A stretch of DNA of 38,163 bases from Streptomyces sp. 150FB (GTDB taxonomy: Bacteria > Actinomycetota > Actinomycetes > Streptomycetales > Streptomycetaceae): assembly GCF_000818195.1 (NCBI RefSeq), contig NZ_JTHL01000001.1, positions 2,880,396-2,918,558 on the forward strand, read 5' to 3'. Positions 29,818-37,833 of the stretch are shown here, one piece after another. Numbering within the stretch: the first letter of the stretch is position 1; every line of letters begins with the position of its first letter. The position numbers and the translations under genes are program-made. The notes below the pieces were generated by a model. That model was not told where the DNA came from. It saw only the letters and a program-made list of their open reading frames with translations, and searched no databases.

Positions 29818-30655
29818 TGGGCCGCCACAGCCAGCGCAGAGCGTCCGGCAGGAGAACGCCGCCGTGGTTGGGGCTGTGTCCGCCGTCTCCCAGGACAAGG
29901 CGGAAGTCGTAGCCCGCTTCAGCGAGAGCGGCTGCCACGCGCAGGTTTTCGGCGAGCCAGTTCCACTGTGGCTCGTCCCAGTGCAGGTCGCGGTGGCCGG
30001 CCTGCATGAAGATGCGCAGCGGTTTGCGGGGGATGCGGGAGATGAGGTCTGGGTAGGGGTTGCCGTCCGGCATCTGCGCGAAGCTGGACAGGTATCCGAT
30101 GACGCGGCGGAACTTGTCCGGACGCAGCCACGCGGCGGTGAAGGCGCAGTTGCCGCCGCTGCTCCCGCCGCAGATGCCCCACCGTTCGGGCGACTGGGCG
30201 ATGGTATAGCGCTCCGCGACCTTCGGGATGATCTCGGTGAGGAGGAAGGTGACGTACCGGTCGTCGAAGGCGTCGTACTCGTTGTTGCGGTTCTTCGGGT
30301 TCTCCGCATCGGGGAAGACGCCAGGATCTACGAACACGGCGATGGTGACGGGGATGTCGCCGCGGTGAATGAGGTTGTCCAGGACGATCGCGCCGCGCAC
30401 CTCCCCTGTGGGGTCCAGGTACCACCATCCGTCCTGGAACACCATCAGGGATGCCGGTTCCGCCGGGTCGTACTGTGCGGGCACATGTATCCAGAACTTC
30501 CGGAAGGTTCCCGGGTAGACCGCGCTGCCCCTCCATTCGAGCTCGACCGTCTCACCAGCGGGCACGCCCGGCTGCGGAGCGGAATCGGGTCCGTGGATGT
30601 AGCGCACGGCGGACTGGTCGATCGGAAGTGCCTGGTAGGGCATCTCGATGGTCAC
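29807..30655 (-). CDS. Alpha/beta-hydrolase esterase (Fes/esterase D-like)
   Basis: This protein of about 282 aa carries an alpha/beta-hydrolase core of the putative esterase family that includes enterochelin esterases. Visible features are RKFWIHVPAQYDPAEPASLM, VFQDGWWY, IPVTIAVFVDPGVFPD, RNNEYDAFDDRYVTFLLTEI, the nucleophile elbow WGICGGSSGGNCAF (Ser in G-x-S-x-G), and a late His in LGDGGHSPNHGG. It may be a siderophore or ester-substrate hydrolase; the substrate is unknown. The start is uncertain: GTG 30655 (VTIEMPYQ) has AGGG upstream, ATG 30643 (MPYQ) is another choice, and ATG 30745 adds a hydrophobic-poor extension. No signal peptide is clear. It is convergent with glmS. Confidence 0.78.
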   Translation of the reverse strand: MTIEMPYQALPIDQSAVRYIHGPDSAPQPGVPAGETVELEWRGSAVYPGTFRKFWIHVPAQYDPAEPASLMVFQDGWWYLDPTGEVRGAIVLDNLIHRGDIPVTIAVFVDPGVFPDAENPKNRNNEYDAFDDRYVTFLLTEIIPKVAERYTIAQSPERWGICGGSSGGNCAFTAAWLRPDKFRRVIGYLSSFAQMPDGNPYPDLISRIPRKPLRIFMQAGHRDLHWDEPQWNWLAENLRVAAALAEAGYDFRLVLGDGGHSPNHGGVLLPDALRWLWRPNEV

Positions 30656-30726
30656 GGAGAGCAACCCTAGGGCGAGTACCGCCCTGGCCCGCACGCGGGT
30701 GCCCCAATCACCTTGCTGCCCAGCGG

Positions 30727-30846
30727 CGTTGGCCAACGGCCTCACGAACTACGGCTGCCGTGCCTGACATTGGACCACTCGCTCAGCGCTGGGCAGAGAA
30801 ATCGGTGAAGCCCCAGCAGCAAGGCGCCACGTGCGCAATGCTGCTG
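30727..30846. promoter_or_regulatory. Divergent promoter region with two inverted repeats
   Basis: Between the esterase and the membrane protein gene, the perfect 12-bp palindrome CGTTGGCCAACG lies at 30727-30738. A wider repeat has arms CAGCAGCA (30814-30821) and TGCTGCTG (30839-30846), flanking CACGTG. These are candidate operators; no regulator is known. Confidence 0.4.
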
Positions 30847-30905
30847 CGGTGTCCTCCGCCGAGGATCCATGGAGCGAAACTGGGCTCATTATCTAGCGAG
30901 GCCAC

Positions 30906-31652
30906 ATGTCAGGCTTGCCCGACTTCACCGCTTCACTGGGCAGCTTCCTGTCCATGATTGGGATACACCCGGCCATCATCGCTCTTGTGACACTGGCCTA
31001 CGCGGTGGAGTCGTACGTAACGAACGCCCACAAAGCGATGAAGCTCGCGAGGGCAACTCAGCGTGCCGGGAGTTCAGCAATCTCCCGCCTCCTCGCCCAG
31101 CCGGTTTCCCGGCGCGTCATCGCGGTGATCATCGCTGTCATGGTAATCGCCATCCAGTGCGTCATGCTCCGGCTTGCCTACATCATGGGCAGCCTGATTT
31201 CCTCGGTATTCGATCCTGTTCGGCGAGATAGTTTCGACGGCCTGTCTGCCGCGTCGTTTCTCGAAATTGACTCACTGTCGCCCTACCTGCGAACAGATCT
31301 GATATCTGTTGGATTCACAGCGCTCGCGGCCTTCTTGATGCTCATCGCCTACCGCCAGGGGGACTCGACCAGGCGCTTGTCGTATCTCTTGGCCGCGCCC
31401 TGCAACATCGCTGTGTTCGCATTCCTTTCCGGGCTGGCCCTCACACTCGTCGTTGATGCCTTGCTGTTGGGTGTTCCCTTCATTCTCTCGGCGGGACAGT
31501 TCGTCAACACGAGCATGAGCGCCGAGTGGGTCACCGATCCGGCCAACTACGTCGTGGCTATCACCTGTTCCGTCTACACGGTCACGGCCGTGGTCTCTGT
31601 CGAGGGAGCCCGGCTCGTCGGGCGGCTGTTCCGAGAGACCCCGGCCCCATGA
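30906..31652 (+). CDS. Multi-pass membrane protein, family not recognised
   Basis: This is a 248-aa integral membrane protein with about five hydrophobic segments: MIGIHPAIIALVTLAYAVES; VIAVIIAVMVIAIQCVMLRL; DLISVGFTALAAFLMLIAYR; NIAVFAFLSGLALTLVVDAL; YVVAITCSVYTVTAVVSVEG. Basic loops lie between the first two. No enzyme motif or family signature is visible. Base use is less GC-rich than in the flanking genes, suggesting recent arrival. The stop overlaps a small downstream reading frame in ATGA. The ribosome site is weak (GCGAGG). Confidence 0.7.
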   Translation: MSGLPDFTASLGSFLSMIGIHPAIIALVTLAYAVESYVTNAHKAMKLARATQRAGSSAISRLLAQPVSRRVIAVIIAVMVIAIQCVMLRLAYIMGSLISSVFDPVRRDSFDGLSAASFLEIDSLSPYLRTDLISVGFTALAAFLMLIAYRQGDSTRRLSYLLAAPCNIAVFAFLSGLALTLVVDALLLGVPFILSAGQFVNTSMSAEWVTDPANYVVAITCSVYTVTAVVSVEGARLVGRLFRETPAP

Positions 31653-31834
31653 AGAGCGTCACTCCGGGAGACCCGGTCAACGAGAAGTACGCGGAGCGGC
31701 GGGCTGCTGCCTGGCTCTATCGATACCGCACCGGCAAGCTGCTTTCGGGGGCCCGGGCATCTGCGACGTGTGGGCGACAGCCGCTTCATGGAAGCGCGAG
31801 GTTAGGATCACGGACGGTCCTGGGGAGGACCTGA
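31649..31834 (+). CDS. Possible small coupled gene (61 aa), doubtful
   Basis: It begins with an ATG that overlaps the stop of the membrane protein (ATGA) and reads MKSVTPGDPVNEKYAERRAA, then a basic Arg-rich tail. The coupling supports coding, but the second half looks like random translation, and the region also has to hold the promoter of the next gene. No family is recognised. Confidence 0.3.
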   Translation: MKSVTPGDPVNEKYAERRAAAWLYRYRTGKLLSGARASATCGRQPLHGSARLGSRTVLGRT

Positions 31835-31855
31835 TCGCGCGCAGGGGGGAACGTC

Positions 31856-32935
31856 ATGAGCAAGGACGAGGCGTCCATATCGGACGCGGAGTGGGAGCGC
31901 TTCCTGCGGGAGGCCGAGGCCGGGACGCAGGGCGCGCCTGAAGAGCCTTCGGCGCGGGCCCGGATGGTGGGACGGCGTCTGCGGGAAGAGACCGGGCCTC
32001 CTCAGGGATGGCGGACTCACCAACCACCCCGGCGCAGACGGGGCAAGGCCTGGTACGTGGTCGGATTCCTGCTCGCTGTCGGGTTGTTGGTCGTGGCGCT
32101 GGATCCGGGGCGGGTCGTCGGATGGTTCGGGGACGGAGACGGAGACGTGGAGGGCGTCAGCGCGTCACCCGCTCCTCCTGAGTCGGCACCGCAACTGCCC
32201 ACACTGAACCAGCCGTTCAGGGGATCCCCGGCGGCACGGTGGAAGGACGGGACGGCCGGGATCAGCGTGCCCGAGGCACGGGCGACCGGTTGGATGGCCA
32301 AGGGGCAGGTCGCCAAGACGCTCGACAAGAGCCTGGACTTCCTCGCTGCGGCCAGTCTGGATCCCGATGTGCTGCGCGGGGAGCGGCCGAAGAAGGCGAT
32401 CGCGTTGATCAATCCGCACCAGCGCGATGTCCAGGACTACCTGTCGGTCGCCTTCAGCGAGCCCAGTCAGGAGAACAATCCGCTGCTGCTGTTCAGCCGT
32501 TTCGCGCGGACGAAGGTGCGGCTGGTGGGGGACGTGGTCAAGACGCAGGGCCGGATCACGTTCCGCGAGGGCGAGCGTGGCGCGGTCGAGGTGACCAGTG
32601 ACGTGACCTACGTCTACCCGGTCGTCCGCACCGCGGCGGGCAGCGACGAAGTCGCGCGCACCATCGTCCGCCGCGAGACGGTGATGAGCTGGGACGACCC
32701 GGCGAAGGTGATCACCGAGCCGGGGACTCTCTCCCTCACCTCCTACAAGGTGGACGCCACCAACGGCGGCTGCGGCAACTTCACGGGGTACTTCATCCCC
32801 GGGTTCACCGCCGACCGTCCGCCGGCCGGTTCGGCGGACGGCCCCGAGGTGGACCCGTACGACCGGAGCACATCGATGGACGCGCGCATGAAGGAGGCCG
32901 GCGATTCGAAGTGCGGAATCGCCACACGCACGTGA
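31856..32935 (+). CDS. Conserved single-pass membrane protein with extracytoplasmic domain
   Basis: This 359-aa protein has an acidic cytoplasmic N-terminus (MSKDEASISDAEWERFLREA), a basic patch (QPPRRRRGKAWY), one membrane helix at about residues 67-84 (VVGFLLAVGLLVVALDP), a Pro/Ser linker and a soluble outer domain. The outer domain (RWKDGTAGISVPEARATGWM, ALINPHQRDVQDYLSVAFSE, TFREGERGAVEVTSDVTYVY) occurs in a widespread Streptomyces family without a known function. Two late Cys residues (GGCGNF, SKCGIA) may form a disulfide. A G-rich ribosome site precedes ATG 31856. Confidence 0.78.
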   Translation: MSKDEASISDAEWERFLREAEAGTQGAPEEPSARARMVGRRLREETGPPQGWRTHQPPRRRRGKAWYVVGFLLAVGLLVVALDPGRVVGWFGDGDGDVEGVSASPAPPESAPQLPTLNQPFRGSPAARWKDGTAGISVPEARATGWMAKGQVAKTLDKSLDFLAAASLDPDVLRGERPKKAIALINPHQRDVQDYLSVAFSEPSQENNPLLLFSRFARTKVRLVGDVVKTQGRITFREGERGAVEVTSDVTYVYPVVRTAAGSDEVARTIVRRETVMSWDDPAKVITEPGTLSLTSYKVDATNGGCGNFTGYFIPGFTADRPPAGSADGPEVDPYDRSTSMDARMKEAGDSKCGIATRT

Positions 32936-33050
32936 CGGACAGAAGCCAACTCGCTCAGATCCAGTGGGACGTTCGGCGCCTCGAAGGCCGACCGACCCGG
33001 CCTCGTACCCGAAACGTAGGCCCAGGCTGAGCCCCCCAGCCGGCCTTTGG
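32936..33050. other. Convergent intergenic gap
   Basis: These 115 bases hold no gene. A weak hairpin AGGCC-GACCGACCC-GGCCT and a GGCT...AGCC repeat may act as terminator between the convergent genes. Both are weak. Confidence 0.35.
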
Positions 33051-34223
33051 CTACTTCGCCGCCGGGAGCGCCTCGTACACGGCGGTCAGCAGCGCCATCT
33101 TGCGTGGGTCGTCGCGCAGGAGGGGGCCCATCTGGTTCATCACGTAGCCGAAGCCGACGCCGTGTTCCGGGTCGGCGCAGCCCGTGGAGCCGCCGAAGCC
33201 GTCGTGGCCGAAGGCGAGGGGGTTGGGGCCGAAGCTGCGTTCTTCGCTGCCGAGGGTGAAGCCGAGGGCGAACTCACCGCCGACACCGGCCACCGCGTCC
33301 ACGCATCGGCCTTGGCCCTGCCGGGCGTTGCGCAGTCCTTCGGCCGACAGGAGGCGCTCGGAGCCGTCCGCCAGGGCGCCGTAGATCGTGGCGAGGGCGC
33401 GTGCCGTGCCGTGGCCGCCCACCGAAGGCAGTTCGGCCTTGCGCCACTCGGGCACATTGGCGTGCCGGCCGAGGGCCGGGGGGTTGGCCAGCGCGGCCAG
33501 CGGGGCCGGGCCCGCCGCCGCGAAGGCCGCGGCCAGCGCGGACTCGCGCTCCGGGTCCGAAGGGGGCTCCACCATCTGGGAGCAGCGCGCGAGATCGGCG
33601 TCGGACACGCCGATCAGGAAGTCGGCCCCGGTCGGTTCCGCGATGTTGTGCGCGACGAACTCGCCGACCGTGCCGCCGGTCACGCGACGGATGACCTCGC
33701 CGACCAGGAAGCCGTAGGAGATCGCCTGGTACCCGCTGACCGAGCCGGGCTCGAAGAAGGGTTCCTGGGCGGCGAGCAGCTTCGTGACTTTTTCCCAGTC
33801 GTACAGGTCGGTGGCGGTCAGCGGGTGTTCCAGTCCGACCCCGGTGACGCCGGAGCGGTGCGACAGCAGCCAACGGACGGGGATCTCCGCCTTGCCCGCG
33901 GCGGCGAATTCGGGCCAGTACGTGGCGACAGGGGCGTCGAGGTCCAACTCACCCCGGTCGGCGAGCTGGTTGGCGGCGATGGCGGTGATGCCCTTGGTGG
34001 TGGACCAGACGTTGGTGAGCGTGTCGCTCTGCCACGACCGGGTGCGCTCCGGGTCGGTCCAGCCGGCCCAGAGGTCGACGACGACCTCACCGTTCACGGT
34101 GGCGCTGACGGCGGCTCCGACCTCGCCGCGCTCGGCGAAGTTTCGCGTGAACTCCTCACGTACGGCTTCAAAGCCGGGTGCGCATGTTCCCTGCACCGGC
34201 GGTATGGCGGTGGGCTCGGCCAT
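33051..34223 (-). CDS. Serine hydrolase of the beta-lactamase / class C family
   Basis: This is a 390-aa serine hydrolase. The SxxK nucleophile motif is S74-T-T-K77 in NVWSTTKGITAIAANQLADR. The second motif has Tyr170 in YQAISYGFLVGEVIRR, and the third is an HxG in FGHDGFGGSTG. This is the typical EstB-like or D-aminopeptidase-like family found in actinobacteria, usually esterase or peptidase rather than true beta-lactamase. No signal peptide is seen, so it is likely cytoplasmic. ATG 34223 (MAEPTAIPP) has GGAG ten bases upstream; the longer frame to 34406 is Arg-rich and unlikely. The gene is transcribed alone or from the promoter region at 34224-34424. Confidence 0.9.
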   Translation of the reverse strand: MAEPTAIPPVQGTCAPGFEAVREEFTRNFAERGEVGAAVSATVNGEVVVDLWAGWTDPERTRSWQSDTLTNVWSTTKGITAIAANQLADRGELDLDAPVATYWPEFAAAGKAEIPVRWLLSHRSGVTGVGLEHPLTATDLYDWEKVTKLLAAQEPFFEPGSVSGYQAISYGFLVGEVIRRVTGGTVGEFVAHNIAEPTGADFLIGVSDADLARCSQMVEPPSDPERESALAAAFAAAGPAPLAALANPPALGRHANVPEWRKAELPSVGGHGTARALATIYGALADGSERLLSAEGLRNARQGQGRCVDAVAGVGGEFALGFTLGSEERSFGPNPLAFGHDGFGGSTGCADPEHGVGFGYVMNQMGPLLRDDPRKMALLTAVYEALPAAK

Positions 34224-34424
34224 CTGGTTCAACTCCGTTGTATCGCCTCGGAGTCGAACCGTACCGCTCGGAGATCTCTCCGCCCCAGGGGGTGAGGAGT
34301 GTGATCGGAAGAATCGGAAGAAGATGATCCGCTTGGGTGAGGGCGCCTCCGGGCGGGCCACCCGGCCGCTCGGAGACGCCCTCCGGAAGGGGACGGCACT
34401 GCCCATGTGCCGACCCGTGGCCGG

Positions 34425-35009
34425 TTACGGCGTCGGGGCGGGTACCCGGGGCTGTGCTGCTCGACTCGGCTCGAGTGACGGCCAGTTGGCCAGGGTCGCT
34501 GTCGCGGTGTACCAGGAGGTGAGGCCGCCCAGCGCGGCCAGCCAGCCGCCGGAGCGGGCCAGCGCGTCGGAGTCGGCGAACTGGGAGATGGCCAGCAGGA
34601 CGAGCGCCATGCAGAAGAACCCGTACGCCGCCTGCGCCACCGGGCCCGAGTCCCTGGCTCCGAAGGTCAGGCTGAGCGCCAGGAGCGCCCACAGGAGCAG
34701 GAAGAGGCCTGCCGCGTTGGTGGAGACCTTGTCGCCCACTCCGGTGCCCCACGTGAACCAGAAGGCCCCGAGGGCGACGAAGGCCGTGCCGGTGGACGAG
34801 CCGCCGGTGCGGAATTCGAGGAGTCCGGCGACGAAGAGCGTTATGCCACCCACGTACAGCGCCAGCGTTGCCGCGTCGGCCGCCGTCACCCCGTCGACGA
34901 CCCGGGTGATGCCGATCCCGAAAGCGAGCAGCGTGAGTCCGAGGGCGAGATGGCCGACGACCGAGGCCGCGGTCGAAGTCGCTCTGTCCGCGGAGACGTT
35001 GATGTCCAT
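34425..35009 (-). CDS. GPR1/FUN34/YaaH-like membrane protein
   Basis: This is a 194-aa protein with about six hydrophobic segments (HLALGLTLLAFGIGITRVVD, ATLALYVGGITLFVAGLLEF, GTAFVALGAFWFTWGTGVGD, AGLFLLLWALLALSLTFGAR, YGFFCMALVLLAISQ). The AFWFTWG motif and overall layout fit the acetate/succinate transporter family (AceTr). The usual N-terminal NPAPLG signature is not visible, so this is a divergent member and transport of acetate is uncertain. ATG 35009 has AAAGGAG 15 bases upstream. A long upstream extension in the same frame comes from antisense overlap with the next gene and is not real. Confidence 0.75.
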   Translation of the reverse strand: MDINVSADRATSTAASVVGHLALGLTLLAFGIGITRVVDGVTAADAATLALYVGGITLFVAGLLEFRTGGSSTGTAFVALGAFWFTWGTGVGDKVSTNAAGLFLLLWALLALSLTFGARDSGPVAQAAYGFFCMALVLLAISQFADSDALARSGGWLAALGGLTSWYTATATLANWPSLEPSRAAQPRVPAPTP

Positions 35010-35088
35010 GTCGCGGAGGGCTCCTTTCCATGACGTGTGCCTGTACTGGGTCCCAGCGAGCATTACGTACCCTTCACAACCACACAAA

Positions 35089-36141
35089 TCACCTGTCGGC
35101 CGACAGATTTCGTCTTTCCACCCCGCCATCCGCATAGCGGTCGGCGAGAGCGGCGAACGCGGCCTTGGGCTCCCAGGGCAGCCCGGGGTACGTGTGGCCG
35201 GTGCGGCCTTCGAGCACCTTGACCACGCCGTAGCTGGCCCGGTCGAAGTCCTCGTGGGGCGCTTCGCGGTGAGGCAGGTCGTAGCGTGCGAACGTATTGA
35301 CGAATGCCGTGTCGACGCCCGCCGCGTCGAAGATGTCGAGCAGCTCCCGCAGGTACGCCGCCTGCTCGTCCTCGTCGCGGGGGTAGTCACCGTCCAGTCG
35401 CACGGGCGTGCCGTCGGCGCCCCACTCGACGATCAGGTCACCGTGGCCGCCCTTTCCGGCGGCGCCGGTGTGGGTGGTGCAGCCGAACTCGGTGACGGCG
35501 ACGGGCTTTCCCTGCGCGGCGAACGCGGCGAAGGCCTCGCGGAACCCCTCGGCGACCTCAACCGAGCGGTACCCGGCGTCACTTGAAATGATGTCGAAGG
35601 GCGTCCAGTCGACGTTCTCGAACGGCAGCGAGGCGTAGCTGACCTTCCCACCGAACCGGGCCCGGACGGTACGGACGGCCTCGCCCAGGAAGTCGTTGAC
35701 GCGCGCGGGGACTTCCGCCAGCGACTCCCGCAGCCGGACAGGGTCGCCGAACAGCGCCGACCTGTCGGCGAAGGTGTCACCGGGCAGGAACCCGAGGGTG
35801 GACAGGGCCAGTTCGGACCCGGTCAGGAAGACGACGTCGGCGCCCCGCCCGCGTATCCGCTCGGCGCGTTCCGCGCAGTCCCCGAGGAGCGCGAGCAGTT
35901 CGTCCGTGGTCAGGTCGCAGGTGAACGGGCAGAACCAGACCTCAAGACCGGCGTCGGCGGCGTACGTGGCGGCCGTCTCCAGCCGGTCCGGGTCGCCGCC
36001 GGTGACACGTACCGCGTCACAGTGCAGGTCGTCGCGGATCACACGCATCTCGCGCCGGACGGTCTCGGGGTCGAAGGTCGCACGGGTGGTCACTCCCCGG
36101 TTGATGAAACCGGTGTCGTACGTGATGCCGTTGCTTCGCAT
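35089..36141 (-). CDS. Glycosidase-like barrel protein, TetR-controlled
   Basis: This 350-aa soluble protein looks like a beta/alpha-barrel hydrolase: MRSNGITYDTGFINRGVTTR, CDAVRVTGGDPDRLETAATY, AADAGLEVWFCPFTCDLTT, DVVFLTGSELALS, DIISSDAGYRS, then PVAVTEFGCTTHTGAAGKGG, whose Glu is placed like a glycosidase nucleophile. In Streptomyces genomes such proteins are sometimes labelled abortive infection protein, a label I consider unproven. There is no signal peptide, so it is cytoplasmic. It is divergent from a TetR gene, with a strong palindrome between them. Confidence 0.72.
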   Translation of the reverse strand: MRSNGITYDTGFINRGVTTRATFDPETVRREMRVIRDDLHCDAVRVTGGDPDRLETAATYAADAGLEVWFCPFTCDLTTDELLALLGDCAERAERIRGRGADVVFLTGSELALSTLGFLPGDTFADRSALFGDPVRLRESLAEVPARVNDFLGEAVRTVRARFGGKVSYASLPFENVDWTPFDIISSDAGYRSVEVAEGFREAFAAFAAQGKPVAVTEFGCTTHTGAAGKGGHGDLIVEWGADGTPVRLDGDYPRDEDEQAAYLRELLDIFDAAGVDTAFVNTFARYDLPHREAPHEDFDRASYGVVKVLEGRTGHTYPGLPWEPKAAFAALADRYADGGVERRNLSADR

Positions 36142-36187
36142 ATGTCACACCTCTGGCGTGGGCGGCCGGACCATGCTGACGGTACGG

Positions 36188-36212
36188 CTTAAGGTACCGA
36201 CCGTACCTTAAG
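36188..36212. promoter_or_regulatory. Large palindromic TetR operator
   Basis: Arms CTTAAGGTAC (36188-36197) and GTACCTTAAG (36203-36212) are perfect 10-bp inverted repeats around a 5-base centre CGACC. It lies between the divergent barrel-protein and TetR genes. A weaker related site, GTACGGTCTGTAC, starts at 36248. Confidence 0.8.
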
Positions 36213-36265
36213 GAGTGGCGATCCTGGCCTGGCGGGAGACGTGCGAGGTACGGTCTGTACTCATC

Positions 36266-36904
36266 ATGAGAGAAGAGAAGCCTCCCTCCGCCCCGGTGCG
36301 GCGGCGCGGGGAAGAGCTGGAGCAGGCGATCCTCCGCGCGGCGGCCGACGAACTCACGGCGTCCGGATATCCCGGGCTGACCATGGACAAGGTCGCCCGC
36401 CGCGCCGGCACGAACAAGAACGCGATCTACCGGCGGTGGCCCAACCGCGCCGCGCTCGGCATCGCCGCCTACCTGCTGATCACCGCCGGGATCGAGTTGC
36501 CCGACACGGGTGAACTGCGCGGGGACGTCCTGGAGTTGATGCGCCGCGCCAACCGCAACTTCTCCTCACCTCACGGTGAGATCCTGCGCGGCCTGCTGGC
36601 GAGCGCCGGTGACGACCCGGAGTTGCTGGAGCGGCTCCGCGAACACACCGGTGACGGCGGAAGTGCCATGTGGCTGACGGTCCTGGGGCGCGCGGTCGCG
36701 CGCGGCGAGATCTCCCCCGAGGCACTGCACCCGCGCGTCGCCACGGTGGCCGTGGTGCTGCTGCGCAACGAGTACGTCACCCGTGGGCTGCCGACCGCGC
36801 CCGACAGCGTGCTCGTCGAGATCGTGGACGAGGTGTACCTGCCACTCGTACGGGGACGGGGGCGGGGACAGGGACCTCAGCGGGCGCAGGGGGCGCCGGA
36901 CTGA
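36266..36904 (+). CDS. TetR-family regulator
   Basis: This is a 212-aa repressor with helix-turn-helix EQAILRAAADELTASGYPGL, TMDKVARRAGTNKNAIYRRW and PNRAALGIAAYLL at residues about 20-70. A C-terminal ligand domain follows. The tail is Arg/Gly/Gln-rich (RGRGRGQGPQRAQGAPD). It probably binds the palindrome at 36188-36212, repressing itself and the divergent barrel-protein gene. ATG 36266 is preferred: a GTG at 36215 would place the ribosome site AAGGAG directly against the start codon and overlap the operator. Confidence 0.88.
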   Translation: MREEKPPSAPVRRRGEELEQAILRAAADELTASGYPGLTMDKVARRAGTNKNAIYRRWPNRAALGIAAYLLITAGIELPDTGELRGDVLELMRRANRNFSSPHGEILRGLLASAGDDPELLERLREHTGDGGSAMWLTVLGRAVARGEISPEALHPRVATVAVVLLRNEYVTRGLPTAPDSVLVEIVDEVYLPLVRGRGRGQGPQRAQGAPD

Positions 36905-36922
36905 CCCCGCGGCGCCGGCGGG

Positions 36923-36945
36923 GCCGTACGTACGCCGCGTACGGC
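36923..36945. terminator. Hairpin between convergent TetR and stress-protein genes
   Basis: GCCGTACG (36923-36930) and CGTACGGC (36938-36945) form an 8-bp stem. Further copies of GTACGGCTCGT at about 36939 and 36962 make alternative hairpins. There is no T-run. It is a likely shared terminator. Confidence 0.5.
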
Positions 36946-37019
36946 TCGTGCGGCCTGCACGTACGGCTCGTACGGCGGTCGCCCGCACCGGCGTTGCCGG
37001 TCGGCTCGTACGCTCAAGG

Positions 37020-37541
37020 TTACGGAATGACAACAACGGGCCGCTGCGCCCGTCGTGCGAGCCGGCCCGCCACCGAGCCGAAGATCCGGCCGACGATGCC
37101 GTGCGTGGACCCGACGACGATCGCGTCGGCGGAGTACTCCTCGCCGACCTCTTCGAGTTCGTGGCAGATGTCGCCGCCGCGCTCGACCAGGATCCACGGC
37201 ACTTCGGTGAGGTAGTCCGCGCACGCCAACTCCAGGCCGAGCACCTCGGTGCGGTGGTCGGGGACGTCCACGAAGACCGGCGGCTCGCAGCCCGCCCAGA
37301 CCGTGGTCGGGAGGCGGTTGGCGACATGGACGATGATCAGGCCGGAGCCGAGACGTCTCGCCATGCCGATGGCGTACGCCAGGGCGCGTTCGCTCGATGT
37401 CGAGCCGTCGAAGCCGACAACCACCCCGTGCCGGAAGGCCGGATCGCAGGCTGCGCGTGTTTCTTCCGCCGCTCGCAGCTCCGACCCGGGGTCGGCAAGC
37501 TGCTTGCGGTCAGCGGGTTCAGGGATTTCGTGACCGGCCAT
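37020..37541 (-). CDS. Universal stress protein, single domain
   Basis: This 173-aa Usp-family protein probably binds ATP. It has VVVGFDGSTSSERALAYAIG, ARRLGSGLIIVHV and the ATP loop VGSTHGIVGRIFGSVAGRLA followed by RRAQRPVVVIP (G-x2-G-x9-G-S pattern). The N-terminal about 50 residues are charged and variable. ATG 37541 (MAGHEIPEP) is chosen as start; the longer frame to 37637 adds an unlikely Leu/Pro-rich stretch. AAGAGGAC about 20 bases upstream is a poor ribosome site. The gene is divergent from the membrane protein gene at the right edge. Confidence 0.88.
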   Translation of the reverse strand: MAGHEIPEPADRKQLADPGSELRAAEETRAACDPAFRHGVVVGFDGSTSSERALAYAIGMARRLGSGLIIVHVANRLPTTVWAGCEPPVFVDVPDHRTEVLGLELACADYLTEVPWILVERGGDICHELEEVGEEYSADAIVVGSTHGIVGRIFGSVAGRLARRAQRPVVVIP

Positions 37542-37640
37542 TGGCGTCTCGGCGAAGAACGTCCTCTTGGGAAGGAACAACAATGGGCAAGGCAGGCGGA
37601 GAAGGCAGGCGTGGCTGTCCGGGAATGGTCTTCCCAATCT

Positions 37641-37658
37641 CGTACCCGTAAGGGTACG
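37641..37658. promoter_or_regulatory. Inverted repeat in the divergent promoter of the stress protein gene
   Basis: CGTACCC (37641-37647) and GGGTACG (37652-37658) are perfect 7-bp arms around GTAA, about 100 bases upstream of the stress-protein start, in a 292-base gap. No gene is seen in the gap. The binding factor is unknown. Confidence 0.45.
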
Positions 37659-37833
37659 GCGACACTCTTCCTATGCCCAGAGCCCGCCGCCCCAACCGCA
37701 GCGTTCCACGGAGCATGCACGAGCACGCCCAGGATCGCAATGTCCCATGGCATCTACAGGCGTCAAAAGGAGTGACCGGAGTACTCCGGTTCTCGTTGGC
37801 CATCGGTCACGCCGCCGCCTCCAGGGAGCTCCC

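Noticed and set aside
27819..29828. 669-aa minus-strand frame opposite glmS
   Set aside because: It is a shadow of glmS and has no recognisable motif.
30869..31231. 120-aa frame overlapping the five-helix membrane protein
   Set aside because: The overlapping frame encodes consistent membrane helices; this one is a basic, low-information translation.
33051..34223. Considered as a true beta-lactamase giving resistance
   Set aside because: There is no signal peptide, and the second motif is not YxN; it fits the broad esterase/peptidase-like serine hydrolase group.
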